From: Pseudomonadota bacterium | GTDB lineage: Bacteria; Pseudomonadota; Gammaproteobacteria; Enterobacterales; Enterobacteriaceae | DNA: 64,000 bases | Assembly (NCBI GenBank): GCA_018261615.1 | Contig: JAGTSE010000014.1 | Location: 124,001 to 188,000 of the forward strand | Direction of reading: 5' to 3' | Shown: one piece after another, positions 1-9,040 of the stretch | How positions within the stretch are numbered: position 1 is the first letter of the stretch | How the letters are laid out: each line of letters opens with the position of its first letter | Translations under genes and position numbers: made by a program | Notes under the pieces: generated by a model | The model's database searches: none | What the model saw: only the letters and a program-made list of their open reading frames with translations | Told to the model about the DNA's origin: nothing

Positions 1-412
1 CCAGCACGATACAGCCTGACCAGCCGGGATCGATGCGGTGCGCGGTCACATGTACCATCAACCCCAGACGAGCCAGTGAAGAGCGACCGTCCAGCCAGCC
101 GACCAGATCGGCAGGCAATGTAACGGATTCATAGGTCACCGCCAGCGCCAGTTCGCCCGGATGCAGGAAAAACGCGTCGCCTTCATCAAGCACAATCTCG
201 TCGCTCATTACCCGGTCAAGCGCCGCGCTGACTTCATGCTTCGGGCCGCTGAGATCGATAAACGCCGCCGTGTGTCCGCTGAAAGTGCGGAAATTATTGC
301 CAAGGCGGACATCCACCGTCGCCCCGTTAATCCGTTCTACCGGCGGACGCGGGTTAATAGCAAGCCGACCGTCATCCAGCCAGGCTTCAATATCGCGGTC
401 ACAAAGACGCAT
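1..412 (-). CDS. dcd: dCTP deaminase, 3' end cut by window edge
   Basis: Deaminates dCTP to dUTP, the main cytosolic source of dUMP for thymidylate synthesis. The first 137 codons are visible, starting [16 protein letters not shown], and match enterobacterial Dcd nearly residue for residue. The family's [10 protein letters not shown] nucleotide-binding stretch and HRIDPGWSG are present. The reading is cut one base into the codon for the catalytic glutamate (Glu138 of the E. coli enzyme), so that residue cannot be checked. The start is the ATG at 412-410, preceded on the minus strand by AAGGAG at good spacing. It lies 108 bp downstream of udk in the same direction, as in E. coli, and is probably co-transcribed with it. 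Confidence 0.97.
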   Translation of the reverse strand, partial: MRLCDRDIEAWLDDGRLAINPRPPVERINGATVDVRLGNNFRTFSGHTAAFIDLSGPKHEVSAALDRVMSDEIVLDEGDAFFLHPGELALAVTYESVTLPADLVGWLDGRSSLARLGLMVHVTAHRIDPGWSGCIVL

Positions 413-439
413 GGCGCATTCTCCTTAATAGTGCGACAC

Positions 440-460
440 GCCCCTGAGAAGATCAGGGGC
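440..460 (-). other. Hairpin between udk and dcd
   Basis: An 8-bp GC-rich stem (GCCCCTGA / TCAGGGGC) with a 5-nt loop in the udk-dcd spacer. No T-run follows on the minus strand, so it is more likely an mRNA-processing or stability hairpin, or a weak attenuator, than a strong intrinsic terminator. Confidence 0.45.
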
Positions 461-520
461 CGGACTTAACGTCGCCGCCTTCCTGCAACTCGAATTATTT
501 AGGGTATAGCCTAACATGTA

Positions 521-1162
521 TTATTCAAAAAACTGGCTGATTTTGGCTTTCAGGATATCAATGGCGATGCGGTTTTTACCGCCGCGCGGCACGATGATGT
601 CGGCGTACTGCTTTGAGGGTTCAATAAATTGCAGGAACATAGGACGCACGGTTTTTTGATATTGCGCCATCACCGAGTCCATTGAACGGCCGCGCTCGTT
701 AACGTCGCGCTTGATACGGCGCATCAGGCAGATATCCAGCGGCGTATCAACGAAAATGGAGAAATTCATCGCATCGCGCAGGCGTGAATCAGTCAGCAAC
801 AGGATCCCTTCCAGGATGATCACTTTTTTCGCTTTAATGCGGATAGTTTCTTTGGTACGCGTATGTTCCACATAGCTGTATACCGGTAACTCAATGGCTT
901 CGCCGCGCTTGAGCGACTGTAAATGCTGGAATAACAGACTATGATCCATTGCACTGGGGTGGTCATAGTTGGTTTTTACACGCTCTTCCATCGACAGATG
1001 GCTTTGATCTTTGTAGTAGCTGTCTTCTGGAATAACGCCAATGTGTTCATCACCTACCTGTTCGCGCAGTTCACGATACAATGTACTGGCGATAAGACTT
1101 TTACCTGAAGCAGATGCGCCGGCGATGCCGATGATGACGCACTGATGAGACTGATCAGTCAT
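521..1162 (-). CDS. udk: Uridine/cytidine kinase
   Basis: Phosphorylates uridine and cytidine to UMP and CMP in the cytosolic pyrimidine salvage pathway. The 213-aa length equals the family norm. The N-terminus carries the P-loop [11 protein letters not shown] (about residues 12-22), followed by the [10 protein letters not shown] nucleoside-binding segment and the DHPSAMD motif typical of uridine kinases. It lies directly upstream of dcd on the same strand and diverges from dgcE, the order seen in E. coli. The start at 1162 gives [15 protein letters not shown], the usual N-terminus. Confidence 0.97.
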   Translation of the reverse strand: MTDQSHQCVIIGIAGASASGKSLIASTLYRELREQVGDEHIGVIPEDSYYKDQSHLSMEERVKTNYDHPSAMDHSLLFQHLQSLKRGEAIELPVYSYVEHTRTKETIRIKAKKVIILEGILLLTDSRLRDAMNFSIFVDTPLDICLMRRIKRDVNERGRSMDSVMAQYQKTVRPMFLQFIEPSKQYADIIVPRGGKNRIAIDILKAKISQFFE

Positions 1163-1375
1163 AAATTTAGCGACCTGATTAACCTGGATGTAAAGGAAGG
1201 ACGACGCCAGAGCGTCAAACGCGGCAATTATAGGGATTTCACCGTTATGATACCAGCCGAATCCTTAGCGAAAACGGGGACGGCAAAAAGCCGCTCGCTT
1301 TTGCCCCTCTGGCTGATCAGTCACACATTAAAACGCGCAAAATTAACCAAGGGGATGCGTTTTCATTACTGACTA

Positions 1376-1584
1376 AGAGCCTATCCCACCAGGTGTATCT
1401 TGTTGCAGCCAGTTTGGACACGGACAGCGCGCAACAACCGGAGCGTACACGCAGTACGTGAGGATGACTCGCTTCGCTCGCCCTAAAGAGCCGCCGCAAG
1501 CGGCGTTCAAAATGCCAACACATTTTGTGTGAGCACTGCCCTGGACCCAAATGGCAAATAAAATAGCCTAATGGGATAGGCTCT
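1376..1584. repeat. Inverted-repeat-bounded intergenic repeat, full-length copy
   Basis: A 209-bp element whose outer 13 bp form a perfect terminal inverted repeat (AGAGCCTATCCCA at 1376-1388, complement at 1572-1584). About 100 bp of its left part recurs, near-identical, at 62573-62680. The shared core includes CGGAGCGTACACGCAGTACG and TGAGGATGACTCGCTTCGCT. It has no convincing ORF. It fills much of the 563-bp udk-dgcE gap; the rest of the gap holds only divergent promoters and a C/G-rich hairpin near 1275-1305. The ends resemble a MITE-like non-autonomous element, but it could instead be a structured intergenic repeat. I cannot name the family. Confidence 0.75.
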
Positions 1585-1725
1585 AAGTAATTAATAACAC
1601 TATGGTGTCAAATTATGAGCGCCCGGCATAGGAATTGTAAATTGTTTGTACTAGCATGATCCAAAATTCAAATTTCACTCTCCGGACACGGTTCCGGACG
1701 TCACAGGGTTGCGGATAAAGCGGTA

Positions 1726-4700
1726 ATGAAGAAACAACACCAACACGTTTTGGTTACCACCCCACATCCTGGGCTGCGGCTTGTCAGTTTAGGGCTGCTC
1801 TCTTTCATCTTTACGCTCTTCTCGCTGGAGCTTATCCGTTTCGGCACCGTTATCGCGCCGCTGTGGTTTCCCACCGCCATCATTATGGTGGGATTTTACC
1901 GCCACGCCGGGCGGATGTGGCCGGGCATCGCGCTGGCCTGCGTGCTGGGCAATGTCGCGGCGACGGTAATGCTCTCATCGGCCAGCCAGATCGATCTCCG
2001 TTACCCCGCCGTCAATGTTATCGAGGCCACGATAGGCGCGGTACTCCTGCGCAAACTGTTGCCCTGGTACAACCCGCTGCAAAACCTCGGCGACTGGCTG
2101 CGTCTGGCGATCGGCAGCGCGCTGATTCCTCCGCTGATCGGCGGTGTGCTGATCTGTCTGCTGGCGTCTGGCGACAATACTCTGCGTACTTTTCTGATCT
2201 GGGTGCTATCGGAATCTATCGGCGCGCTGGCGCTGGTGCCGCTCGGCCTACTGTTTAAACCACACTACCTGTTGCGTCACCGTAAACCGCAGTTACTGCT
2301 GGAAACACTTGCAACGATCACTGTCACACTCGGGCTAAGCTGGCTGGCGCTGAACTACCTGCCGTGGCCGTTTACTGCGGTAATTGTACTGCTAATGTGG
2401 AGTGCCGTACGCCTGCCGCGGGTTGAAGCCTTTCTCGTCTTTCTGATTACCATCATGATGGTCTCGCTGATGATTGCGCATGAGCCCACTCTCATCGCCA
2501 TGCCGAAAAACAACGTGATAATAAACGCGCAGTGGCTGCCGTTCCTGATGATCCTGCTGCCGGTGAACGTCATGACGATGGTGATGTACGCCTTTCGCGC
2601 CGAGCGCAAACACATTATCGAAAGCGAAGAGCGTTTTCGAAATGCGATGGAGTATTCCGCCATCGGGATGGCGCTGGTGGGAACCGAAGGGCAGTGGTTA
2701 CAGACCAACAAAGCGTTATGCCAGTTTCTGGGTTACAGCCAGGAGGAGCTGCAGCAGATGACCTTCCAGCAGCTCACCTGCCCGGAAGATTTAAATAGCG
2801 ATCTGGAACAACTTGAACAACTGGTGCGCGGCGATATCTCCGCTTACTCCATGGAAAAGCGCTATTACACACGCAGCGGTGAGCTGGTGTGGGCGCTGAT
2901 AGCGGTTTCCGTTGTTCGCCACACGGATGGCACCCCACTCTACTTTATCGCCCAGATCGAAGACATTAACGATCTAAAGCAGACCGAGTGGGTTAACAAG
3001 CGCCTGATGGAGCGCATCACGCTGGCGAACGAGGCGGGCGGGATTGGCATCTGGGAGTGGGAGCTTGAGCCGGATATTATCAGTTGGGACAAGCGGATGT
3101 TCGAGATGTACGAAGTGCCTCCCCACACGAAACCGACATGGCAATTGTGGTACGAACGCGTGCTGCCGGAAGACAGACCAGAAACCGAACGCATTATCCG
3201 CGACGCGCTGGCGGCGCGCATGGCTTTCAAAATGGAGTTCCGCATTAGCGTCAAAGGCGGTATTCGCTATATTCGCACGCTGGCAAACCGTGTGCTGAAT
3301 AAGCATGGCGAAGTTGAACGCCTGCTCGGCGTCAATATGGACATGACGGAAGTTAAGCAGTTGAACGACGCGCTGTTCCAGGAAAAAGAACGCCTGCACA
3401 TTACGCTGGACTCCATCGGCGAAGCGGTGTTGTGTACCGATGTGGATATGAACGTCACCTTTATGAACCCGGTGGCGGAGAAAATGAGCGGCTGGACGCA
3501 GGAAAAGGCTATCGGCCAGCCGTTGCTGACCGTGCTGTGCATCACTTTTGGTGATAATGGCCCGGCGATGGAAAACATTCACAGCGGTGATGTGTCGCGT
3601 TCGGCTATTGAACAGGATGTGGTGCTGCACTGCCGCACCGGCGGCAGCTTCGACATTCACTACAGCGTAACGCCGCTCAGCACGCTGGATGGGCAACATA
3701 TCGGCTCGGTGTTGGTGATTCAGGATGTAACGGAATCCCGAAAAATGCTGCGGCAGCTGAGCTACAGCGCTTCGCACGATGCGCTGACCCATCTGGCGAA
3801 CCGGGTCAGTTTTGAAAACCATCTCAAACGCCTGCTGCTAACAGTGCAGGAATTCCACCAGCGTCATGCGCTGGTGTTTATCGATCTTGATCGTTTTAAA
3901 GCCGTCAACGATTCATCCGGGCACGCGGCGGGAGACACCTTGCTGCGCGAGATCGCGTCGCTGATGCTCAGCATGTTACGGTCGACCGATATTCTTGCCC
4001 GCCTTGGCGGCGATGAGTTCGGTTTGCTGCTGCCGGACTGCAATGTCGAGAGTGCGCGGTATATTTCTGTCCGTATTGTTGAAGCCATCAATGATTACCA
4101 CTTTATGTGGGAAGGCCGTTTGCACCATGTCGGCGCCAGCGCCGGGATTTCGTTGATTGATGAAACCAACTGTCAGGCTTCAGAAGTGATGTCGCAGGCG
4201 GATATCGCCTGCTACTCCTCCAAAAATAACGGGCGCGGGATCGTAACAGTGTACGAACCGCAGCAAGGCGAGATGCAACATGAGCGCAGCGTGATATCAC
4301 TGGATGAACAGTGGCATATGATCAAAGATAATCCTCTGCTGCTGATTGCCCGCGGCGTGGCGTCGCCGCGCGTGCCAGCGGCCTGCAACTTCTGGCTACT
4401 CTCCCTGCGTTTGTGGACCAGCGAAGGTGAAGTGATAGAGGAGGGCGCTTTCCGTTCCGGCCTTAGCGAACCAAAACTGATTCGCGCGCTCGACCGCCGC
4501 GTATTCCATGAGTTTTTTCGGAACCACGCCACTGCGGTTGCGGGTAAAGGGCTCGGCATTGCCCTGCCGCTTTCCGTGGCCGGGCTCTCCAGCACAACGC
4601 TGGTAAATGAACTGCTCAATCTGCTGGCAAGCGGCCCGCTATCCGCCCAGCTGCTGCATCTGGTGGTGCACTCCGATGCGCTGATGCGTGAAGATAACAT

Positions 4701-5055
4701 CCTGCTCGACAATCTGACGCGGCTGCGCCAGGCTGGTTGCCGCATTATTCTCAGCCGTATCGGGAACGATCTGGATATCTTTAACCGCCTGGGTCCGAAC
4801 ATGGCCGATTACCTGATGCTCGATCCGGAACTAGTTACCAACGTTCACGGTAATATGATGGACGAGATGATGGTGACCATTATTCATGGCCACGCCCAGC
4901 GCCTTGGCATGAAGAGCATCGCCGGGCCGACCAATCAGCCGCTGATGATGGATACCCTTTCCGGCATCGGCATCGATATGATTTATGGCGACATTATTTC
5001 GCAGGCTCAGCCGCTGGATTTGATGCTGAATACCAGTTATTTCGCCATCAACTGA
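1726..5055 (+). CDS. dgcE: Membrane diguanylate cyclase with MASE1, PAS, GGDEF and EAL-like domains
   Basis: Makes cyclic di-GMP at the inner membrane. In E. coli the ortholog (YegE) sits at the top of the cascade that, through DgcM and MlrA, turns on csgD and curli; mlrA is also in this window. The 1109 residues read as a MASE1 multi-helix sensor (about 1-290), three PAS/PAC units (about 300-670), a GGDEF domain with an intact GGDEF signature (761-765) and a C-terminal EAL-like domain (about 860-1109). That last domain lacks an EAL motif and should be inactive as a phosphodiesterase. The start gives MKKQHQHVLVTTPHPGL, aligned with the E. coli start. It is divergent from udk and convergent with alkA. 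Confidence 0.96.
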   Translation: MKKQHQHVLVTTPHPGLRLVSLGLLSFIFTLFSLELIRFGTVIAPLWFPTAIIMVGFYRHAGRMWPGIALACVLGNVAATVMLSSASQIDLRYPAVNVIEATIGAVLLRKLLPWYNPLQNLGDWLRLAIGSALIPPLIGGVLICLLASGDNTLRTFLIWVLSESIGALALVPLGLLFKPHYLLRHRKPQLLLETLATITVTLGLSWLALNYLPWPFTAVIVLLMWSAVRLPRVEAFLVFLITIMMVSLMIAHEPTLIAMPKNNVIINAQWLPFLMILLPVNVMTMVMYAFRAERKHIIESEERFRNAMEYSAIGMALVGTEGQWLQTNKALCQFLGYSQEELQQMTFQQLTCPEDLNSDLEQLEQLVRGDISAYSMEKRYYTRSGELVWALIAVSVVRHTDGTPLYFIAQIEDINDLKQTEWVNKRLMERITLANEAGGIGIWEWELEPDIISWDKRMFEMYEVPPHTKPTWQLWYERVLPEDRPETERIIRDALAARMAFKMEFRISVKGGIRYIRTLANRVLNKHGEVERLLGVNMDMTEVKQLNDALFQEKERLHITLDSIGEAVLCTDVDMNVTFMNPVAEKMSGWTQEKAIGQPLLTVLCITFGDNGPAMENIHSGDVSRSAIEQDVVLHCRTGGSFDIHYSVTPLSTLDGQHIGSVLVIQDVTESRKMLRQLSYSASHDALTHLANRVSFENHLKRLLLTVQEFHQRHALVFIDLDRFKAVNDSSGHAAGDTLLREIASLMLSMLRSTDILARLGGDEFGLLLPDCNVESARYISVRIVEAINDYHFMWEGRLHHVGASAGISLIDETNCQASEVMSQADIACYSSKNNGRGIVTVYEPQQGEMQHERSVISLDEQWHMIKDNPLLLIARGVASPRVPAACNFWLLSLRLWTSEGEVIEEGAFRSGLSEPKLIRALDRRVFHEFFRNHATAVAGKGLGIALPLSVAGLSSTTLVNELLNLLASGPLSAQLLHLVVHSDALMREDNILLDNLTRLRQAGCRIILSRIGNDLDIFNRLGPNMADYLMLDPELVTNVHGNMMDEMMVTIIHGHAQRLGMKSIAGPTNQPLMMDTLSGIGIDMIYGDIISQAQPLDLMLNTSYFAIN

Positions 5056-5189
5056 CCGACGAATGGCTGCGGTGCGCCCAGCGCGGAAAAAACGGAGCGT
5101 ACACGTAGTCACATAGGCATGATGCTGCGTGAATCTGGTATTTAATTGCCGCCTTATCCAGCCTACAAATGCACTGTTACCATCAGGCA

Positions 5190-6032
5190 TTATACCTCCG
5201 GCTCCCACCCTGCCGTATACCAGATATGCAACAACGCATAGGAGCGCCACGGCTGCCAGCGTTCGGCATAGCGTCGCGTCTGCGCAGGCGTCATCCTGGC
5301 AAAACGCTGCTTAATCAGATAATCGTCGGGTAGAAAAATATCTTTCGCCTGCCAGCCGCGCAAAGCAAAGTAGCTGGCAGTCCAGCGGCCGATACCAGGG
5401 AAGGTTTGCAAGGTTTTCACCCCTTGCTCCACATCCACCGGTGCCGTCAGCGGCAGCAAACCGTCGCAGGCGGCCTGCGCCAGGTATAACAGCGATTCAG
5501 CGCGTTTGCGCGGCATACCGAGCGTCTGTAAATCCCCGACACGCGCCGCAGAGAGCTGCTGCGGCGTGGGAAAACAGATAAAACCGCGCTCATCCAGCGT
5601 ATCGCCATAACGCTGTGCAACCTTTGCCGTCAGCTTTGCCGCCATAGCCACGCTAACTAACTGGCCTAAAATCGCCCGCACGCCCTGCTCAAACGGATCA
5701 ACGCATCCCGGCAGGCGCAACCCCGGTCGCGCGGCGCCCAGCGTTCCCAACGTTGCGGTCACTTCCCGCGGATTGCAGTCGAGATCAAACAAGCAGCGGA
5801 TCCGTTGCAGGCACAATTCTGCAATCGGCTGCAAACCTTCGCTAAGCGTGACTTTCAGCGTCGCGCTCGCCTCATCCGGTTCGGCGATAATCAGCCCACG
5901 GTGCTCGCCAGAGGAAAAAGAGCGCACATAGCGTGTTGTATTAATCTCTTCAACGCCCGCCACGGCGCGATCACCTAAAAATCCCAACATCCAGGCCCAG
6001 TCGTAGGGCGGCTGCCAGCGCAGTTCGTACAT
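5190..6032 (-). CDS. alkA: 3-methyladenine DNA glycosylase II
   Basis: Removes alkylated purines and some other damaged bases by cleaving the N-glycosidic bond, starting base-excision repair. The sequence has the helix-hairpin-helix/GPD signature (FPGIGRWTASYFALRGW) and the downstream catalytic aspartate in FLPDDYLIKQRF. The frame stays open to 6191, but I place the start at 6032 (MYELRWQPPYDWAWML). It has GGAG just upstream and matches the known AlkA N-terminus, giving 280 aa. The upstream 53-residue extension has no family counterpart. It is convergent with dgcE. There is no Ada-like gene beside it, so Ada-type control would have to act in trans. Confidence 0.95.
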   Translation of the reverse strand: MYELRWQPPYDWAWMLGFLGDRAVAGVEEINTTRYVRSFSSGEHRGLIIAEPDEASATLKVTLSEGLQPIAELCLQRIRCLFDLDCNPREVTATLGTLGAARPGLRLPGCVDPFEQGVRAILGQLVSVAMAAKLTAKVAQRYGDTLDERGFICFPTPQQLSAARVGDLQTLGMPRKRAESLLYLAQAACDGLLPLTAPVDVEQGVKTLQTFPGIGRWTASYFALRGWQAKDIFLPDDYLIKQRFARMTPAQTRRYAERWQPWRSYALLHIWYTAGWEPEV

Positions 6033-6193
6033 AGTTGCTCCTTGTTTTCTGCTAACAGCATAAACGGCATCGGAATTTTCCGCCTTGCTTTCATATTCCG
6101 GTGTCAACGCAAAGCAGAAAAGGCACCTTAACTGCGAGACAGAAATGTCTTGTGGGTTGGCTTGACTGACCTGCTCCCCGTTGATTAACACAC

Positions 6194-6361
6194 CGCGATG
6201 TTAGTAATGTCTTCATCAGCATCATGCCGAAACCGAACAGCCAGGCAGCGGTGATGAATCTGGCGGTGACGTTCAGTCATTACAACGAACATCATCCGCA
6301 TAGTGCACTGGGATATCGCTCACCACGGGAATATATACGCAGGAAGTTATCGCAACCATAA
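6194..6361 (+). pseudogene. IS3-family transposase (OrfB) C-terminal remnant
   Basis: A frame open to the TAA at 6359-6361 encodes [10 protein letters not shown] followed by [19 protein letters not shown], the hallmark C-terminal end of IS2-group (IS3 family) OrfB integrases. Only about 55 residues remain; the DDE catalytic core and orfA are gone. It marks the left edge of the accessory patch between alkA and yegD. Confidence 0.85.
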
Positions 6362-6461
6362 GAGAGCAAAAACGTCTGGATATATAGGGTCAAATCCACT
6401 TATTGACCATATACTGCCTAAGTTCTACACTCCGATGACTTCCATGACAAAGGGATATTGA

Positions 6462-6920
6462 ATGGATACGGTCGAACAAGTACATGGGTACTTCTATAAG
6501 GGGTACTGGAATCTCAAACCTGATGAACTCTATATGCTGATTATGGTTGATGTAATGAGCCAACATTTAGGCATAACAGCATCGGCGGCGGCAATGCTGC
6601 TTTCTGGTCAGCCGTGGGTATCGACGCGAACAAAACCTGCGGGAGCATTAGAAGGCACTTCAGTTGCATCGAAGTACTCGCGTATGATTTTCCGGGATAA
6701 GCATCTTCCCGTAGGTATACGAATCCCAACCCCCATTGGCGGTTTCAAAAATTTCAGATTTACCCCAACCAATAAAGTGGGAACGATCATTGGCCGTTAT
6801 ATCCCTTGGGTAGGATTGGGTATGGCTGTTTGGACGGCAAGAGCAATAACGAAAGATACTGCCGACATTTTCAATACTATCGTTGCCCCTAAAGATCGCA
6901 TCCAGTGGACGTACTTCTAA
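6462..6920 (+). CDS. Unrecognised 152-aa protein with a C-terminal hydrophobic segment
   Basis: The product begins MDTVEQVHGYFYKGYWNLKPDELYML and has a helical N-terminal half. It then has a TRTKPAGALEGTSVASKYSR stretch, a proline/glycine-rich IPTPIGGF segment and a hydrophobic stretch (about 110-130, GTIIGRYIPWVGLGMAVW) that could be one membrane helix. I recall similar proteins only as uncharacterised enterobacterial ORFs that often precede DUF1493 genes. Its TAA stop overlaps the ATG of the next gene by one base, so the two are translationally coupled. The DNA is AT-rich compared with alkA and yegD, consistent with transfer. An effector/immunity or toxin-type role is possible but nothing in the sequence proves it. 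Confidence 0.7.
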   Translation: MDTVEQVHGYFYKGYWNLKPDELYMLIMVDVMSQHLGITASAAAMLLSGQPWVSTRTKPAGALEGTSVASKYSRMIFRDKHLPVGIRIPTPIGGFKNFRFTPTNKVGTIIGRYIPWVGLGMAVWTARAITKDTADIFNTIVAPKDRIQWTYF

Positions 6921-7228
6921 TGAGTATTGAACAAGAAATTATCGATTACATATTTGATCAACATGCTGTGCGTAAGTACTACATTTTTGGTGAGAGGCAG
7001 CCCATAACCTTAGACACTGAGCTTACTAAAGGTGGGTTAGATATTATATGGGAAGATGCACAGGACACGCTTGATTACTATTTCAAGCACTGGAATGTGA
7101 AATTGAATGAATTTGAAATATCAAAGTACTTTGATTCTGCATTCACAGGTAAAACAGTTGAAACTAAGCCCTTGTATGTATGGATGTTAGTCAATAGTGC
7201 CGAAGCTGGGGAATGGCTGTACGATTGA
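6920..7228 (+). CDS. DUF1493 family protein
   Basis: A 102-residue acidic protein starting MSIEQEIIDYIFDQHAV. The family pattern is visible: an N-terminal helix, a TLDTELTKGGLDIIWEDAQ middle, and a closing YVWMLVNSAEAGEWL that matches the usual end of DUF1493 proteins. The function of the family is unknown. The ATG at 6920 overlaps the stop of the preceding gene (TAATG). An earlier in-frame codon at 6905 would lie inside the upstream gene and is less likely. Together the two genes form a compact, AT-rich pair beside transposase remnants, suggesting they arrived together. If the pair were toxin and antidote, this small acidic protein would be the natural antidote; that is speculation. Confidence 0.75.
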   Translation: MSIEQEIIDYIFDQHAVRKYYIFGERQPITLDTELTKGGLDIIWEDAQDTLDYYFKHWNVKLNEFEISKYFDSAFTGKTVETKPLYVWMLVNSAEAGEWLYD

Positions 7229-7271
7229 ACCATTCTAGATATAACAATCAATGTCGATACGATGTGTGAAT

Positions 7272-7718
7272 TCATTTATTCTTATCGAGTTTATTATACA
7301 GTTCATATTCAAGTGGGGTAAGACAACGCATCATGAAACTAACTTTTGTACTTTTTTCGTAGATGAAATAGATTGGCCGATATATTACTACCTCACCGGC
7401 AGCTAATGGCATGTTATCCTGTCGAATAAATTGAAAATTCCCCTTGGACGCAGAAAATGCTGGGCGTTCTGGTTTTGAATACCTTACATCGCGAACTAAT
7501 ATGGGCGAATCCAAATTGTATCCATCGACTTTAACCGAAAAGCGATCTTCCTTGGCGTCCAGTATCGCCCACTTGTGAGTCTCACCATCAGATACTGTCT
7601 GATCCCCTACCTCTTCTGAACGTAGATATTCACAGTACTGTAACCCCTTGTCAGTTGCTGAAAGTTCAGCACGAACCGATAAAGATACTAATGTCAGTGC
7701 GATAATTAACTTTTTCAT
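7272..7718 (-). CDS. Secreted hypothetical protein
   Basis: A 148-aa product with a clear Sec signal peptide (MKKLIIALTLVSLSVRA, probable cleavage before ELSATDK). The mature part has two cysteines (QYCEYL and MRCLTP) that could form a periplasmic disulfide, and otherwise looks like a small beta-rich domain. I recognise no family. It is AT-rich and lies convergent with the DUF1493 pair inside the IS-bracketed patch, so it is probably acquired. The start has the codons MKKL typical of signal peptides; no other gene is coupled to it. Confidence 0.7.
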   Translation of the reverse strand: MKKLIIALTLVSLSVRAELSATDKGLQYCEYLRSEEVGDQTVSDGETHKWAILDAKEDRFSVKVDGYNLDSPILVRDVRYSKPERPAFSASKGNFQFIRQDNMPLAAGEVVIYRPIYFIYEKSTKVSFMMRCLTPLEYELYNKLDKNK

Positions 7719-8022
7719 TAGAGGTTATCCTCAATATGTACAGTACTTTTAATATCGCCAATATAGTCATGATTGAATAAGCGACTGAATATTATTCAGC
7801 ATTGCTTTATTATCTTCATAACTAACCAAATTAGTAATACGCCTTTCACTTCATGTCTTTCATGTACAGTATCGCACTTACCACTGATTGCCAGTGTCTG
7901 GATTTTCTGTAAGTCATTTGATTGATATGCTCACAGCAGACGGCTTTGTGCCCGGAGGGAATATTGCCGGTTTAGATCCATATGACCAATCCGGACAACC
8001 GACACATTGCCAGGACATGAGG
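7719..8022. other. Gap without a supported gene
   Basis: About 300 bp between the secreted protein and the monooxygenase-like gene. Short open stretches exist on both strands near 7914-8022 but none has a ribosome-binding site or a recognisable product. The right half is less AT-rich than the left and may be a scrap of a lost gene. Confidence 0.5.
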
Positions 8023-8334
8023 CTAAAGCGGTGAAACGGCGTCCACAATATGCTGGAAAACGTAAGGATCCGAGAGGAGCTCGAATTCTTCGTCATCCGG
8101 GTAAGTCACCGCTACGTGATAGTTCTCTCCGGCAAAGACCTTTATCGACTGCAGATCCTGCCAGTAAGTAGCCAGGAAGAAATGTTCCCAGTTGCCTTGC
8201 GTTTCCCTGCGCACAAAGGCGCCTCTGTTCCCCTGTACACTCTTTGAATGCTCCACGCCTGTCTTCTCCAGGTGTTCCGCAAAACCTTCCGCATGTTTGA
8301 GCGGAACACAGCCGTGCCATGTCCTTACAATCAT
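8023..8334 (-). CDS. Antibiotic-biosynthesis-monooxygenase (ABM)-like small protein
   Basis: A 103-aa protein of the dimeric alpha/beta ABM-like size class. It reads MIVRTWHGCVPLKHAEGFAEHL, then the typical beta-strand segment EHFFLATYWQDLQSIKVFAGE and a late EEFELLSDPYVF. Such proteins include quinol and haem monooxygenases, but no metal or cofactor ligand can be assigned from sequence alone. I chose the ATG at 8334 because AAGGAGGAAAAGCTA precedes it, an excellent ribosome-binding site; an upstream in-frame extension to 8427 has none. It stands alone between two IS scars. Confidence 0.7.
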   Translation of the reverse strand: MIVRTWHGCVPLKHAEGFAEHLEKTGVEHSKSVQGNRGAFVRRETQGNWEHFFLATYWQDLQSIKVFAGENYHVAVTYPDDEEFELLSDPYVFQHIVDAVSPL

Positions 8335-8489
8335 TAGCTTTTCCTCCTTACATGATATAAACATCACCATAACATAGGAAGGTATCTTGTGGTGCGATTT
8401 ACGAATCGAATGCCCGGAACTCGTCATATTTTTTATTGCATTAGACAGCCTTTACCACGGATAGAAAACCCGCTCAGTGCCAGATATAG

Positions 8490-8865
8490 TCATTCACACC
8501 CTGAGACATTCGACAAACATTTTATTGCTTCAGTCAGGGCGATTTCCGCTCTTCCAGTGCCAGCAAATATTTCCTCATAGTGGATCTCCCGTAACTTCTC
8601 ACAGGCGAAGGTGGGACCAAAATCCGGATATTTATCTCTGACAAGCGAGATGACGAGAGCACAAAAATCAGGAGTAAAAGCATTGTTGGGACGTTTCCCT
8701 TGATGGCGGGAAACCAGTCTCTGAGAACCCTCGATCCGGTAGTGCTGAACGAGGCGTTTTACATGCCGGTCCGAGACGCCTATACGTTCCACAGCCTGCT
8801 ACTGGGTGATTTGGCGGCGGACTGAATCCCGAATAATCTGGAGACGGTCAAGTTATTTGAAACTC
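8490..8865 (-). pseudogene. Degraded transposase N-terminus (ISNCY/ISKpn21-like)
   Basis: Reading the minus strand gives LDRLQIIRDSVRRQITQ, a stop codon, then ERIGVSDRHVKRLVQHYR and DKYPDFGPTFACEKL. This is the helix-turn-helix N-terminal part of a transposase with the phrase YxDFGPTxAxEKL common in ISNCY-type enzymes. It has an internal amber stop and is truncated after about 95 residues, where the homology runs into unrelated sequence. Repeated GGGACATT strings at 8912-8938, between it and yegD, look like one IS end. It marks the right edge of the accessory patch. Confidence 0.75.
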
Positions 8866-9040
8866 ATGCTAATTATCTCTTTTGTCATGAAATATCCAGC
8901 CTGATAAACTAAGGGGACATTGCAGAATGGGCTAAAAGGGACATTACTGCATAGGCTTAACAGATTTAATATTCCAGTTGTCGCCCGGGCCGCATTCGGC
9001 TAAAGTCGCCCCCCTTCTTCACTGGCATGGGGATAACAAC

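Noticed and set aside
1145..1372. 75-codon plus-strand frame starting inside udk
   Set aside because: It overlaps the udk start antisense and runs through the divergent promoter region; no product recognised.
2974..3822. Minus-strand frame of 282 codons inside dgcE
   Set aside because: Antisense to the PAS and GGDEF coding region, rich in His/Arg/Gln as expected of a shadow frame.
6033..6191. N-terminal extension of alkA
   Set aside because: The 53 extra residues have no match to AlkA and the internal ATG has a good ribosome-binding site.
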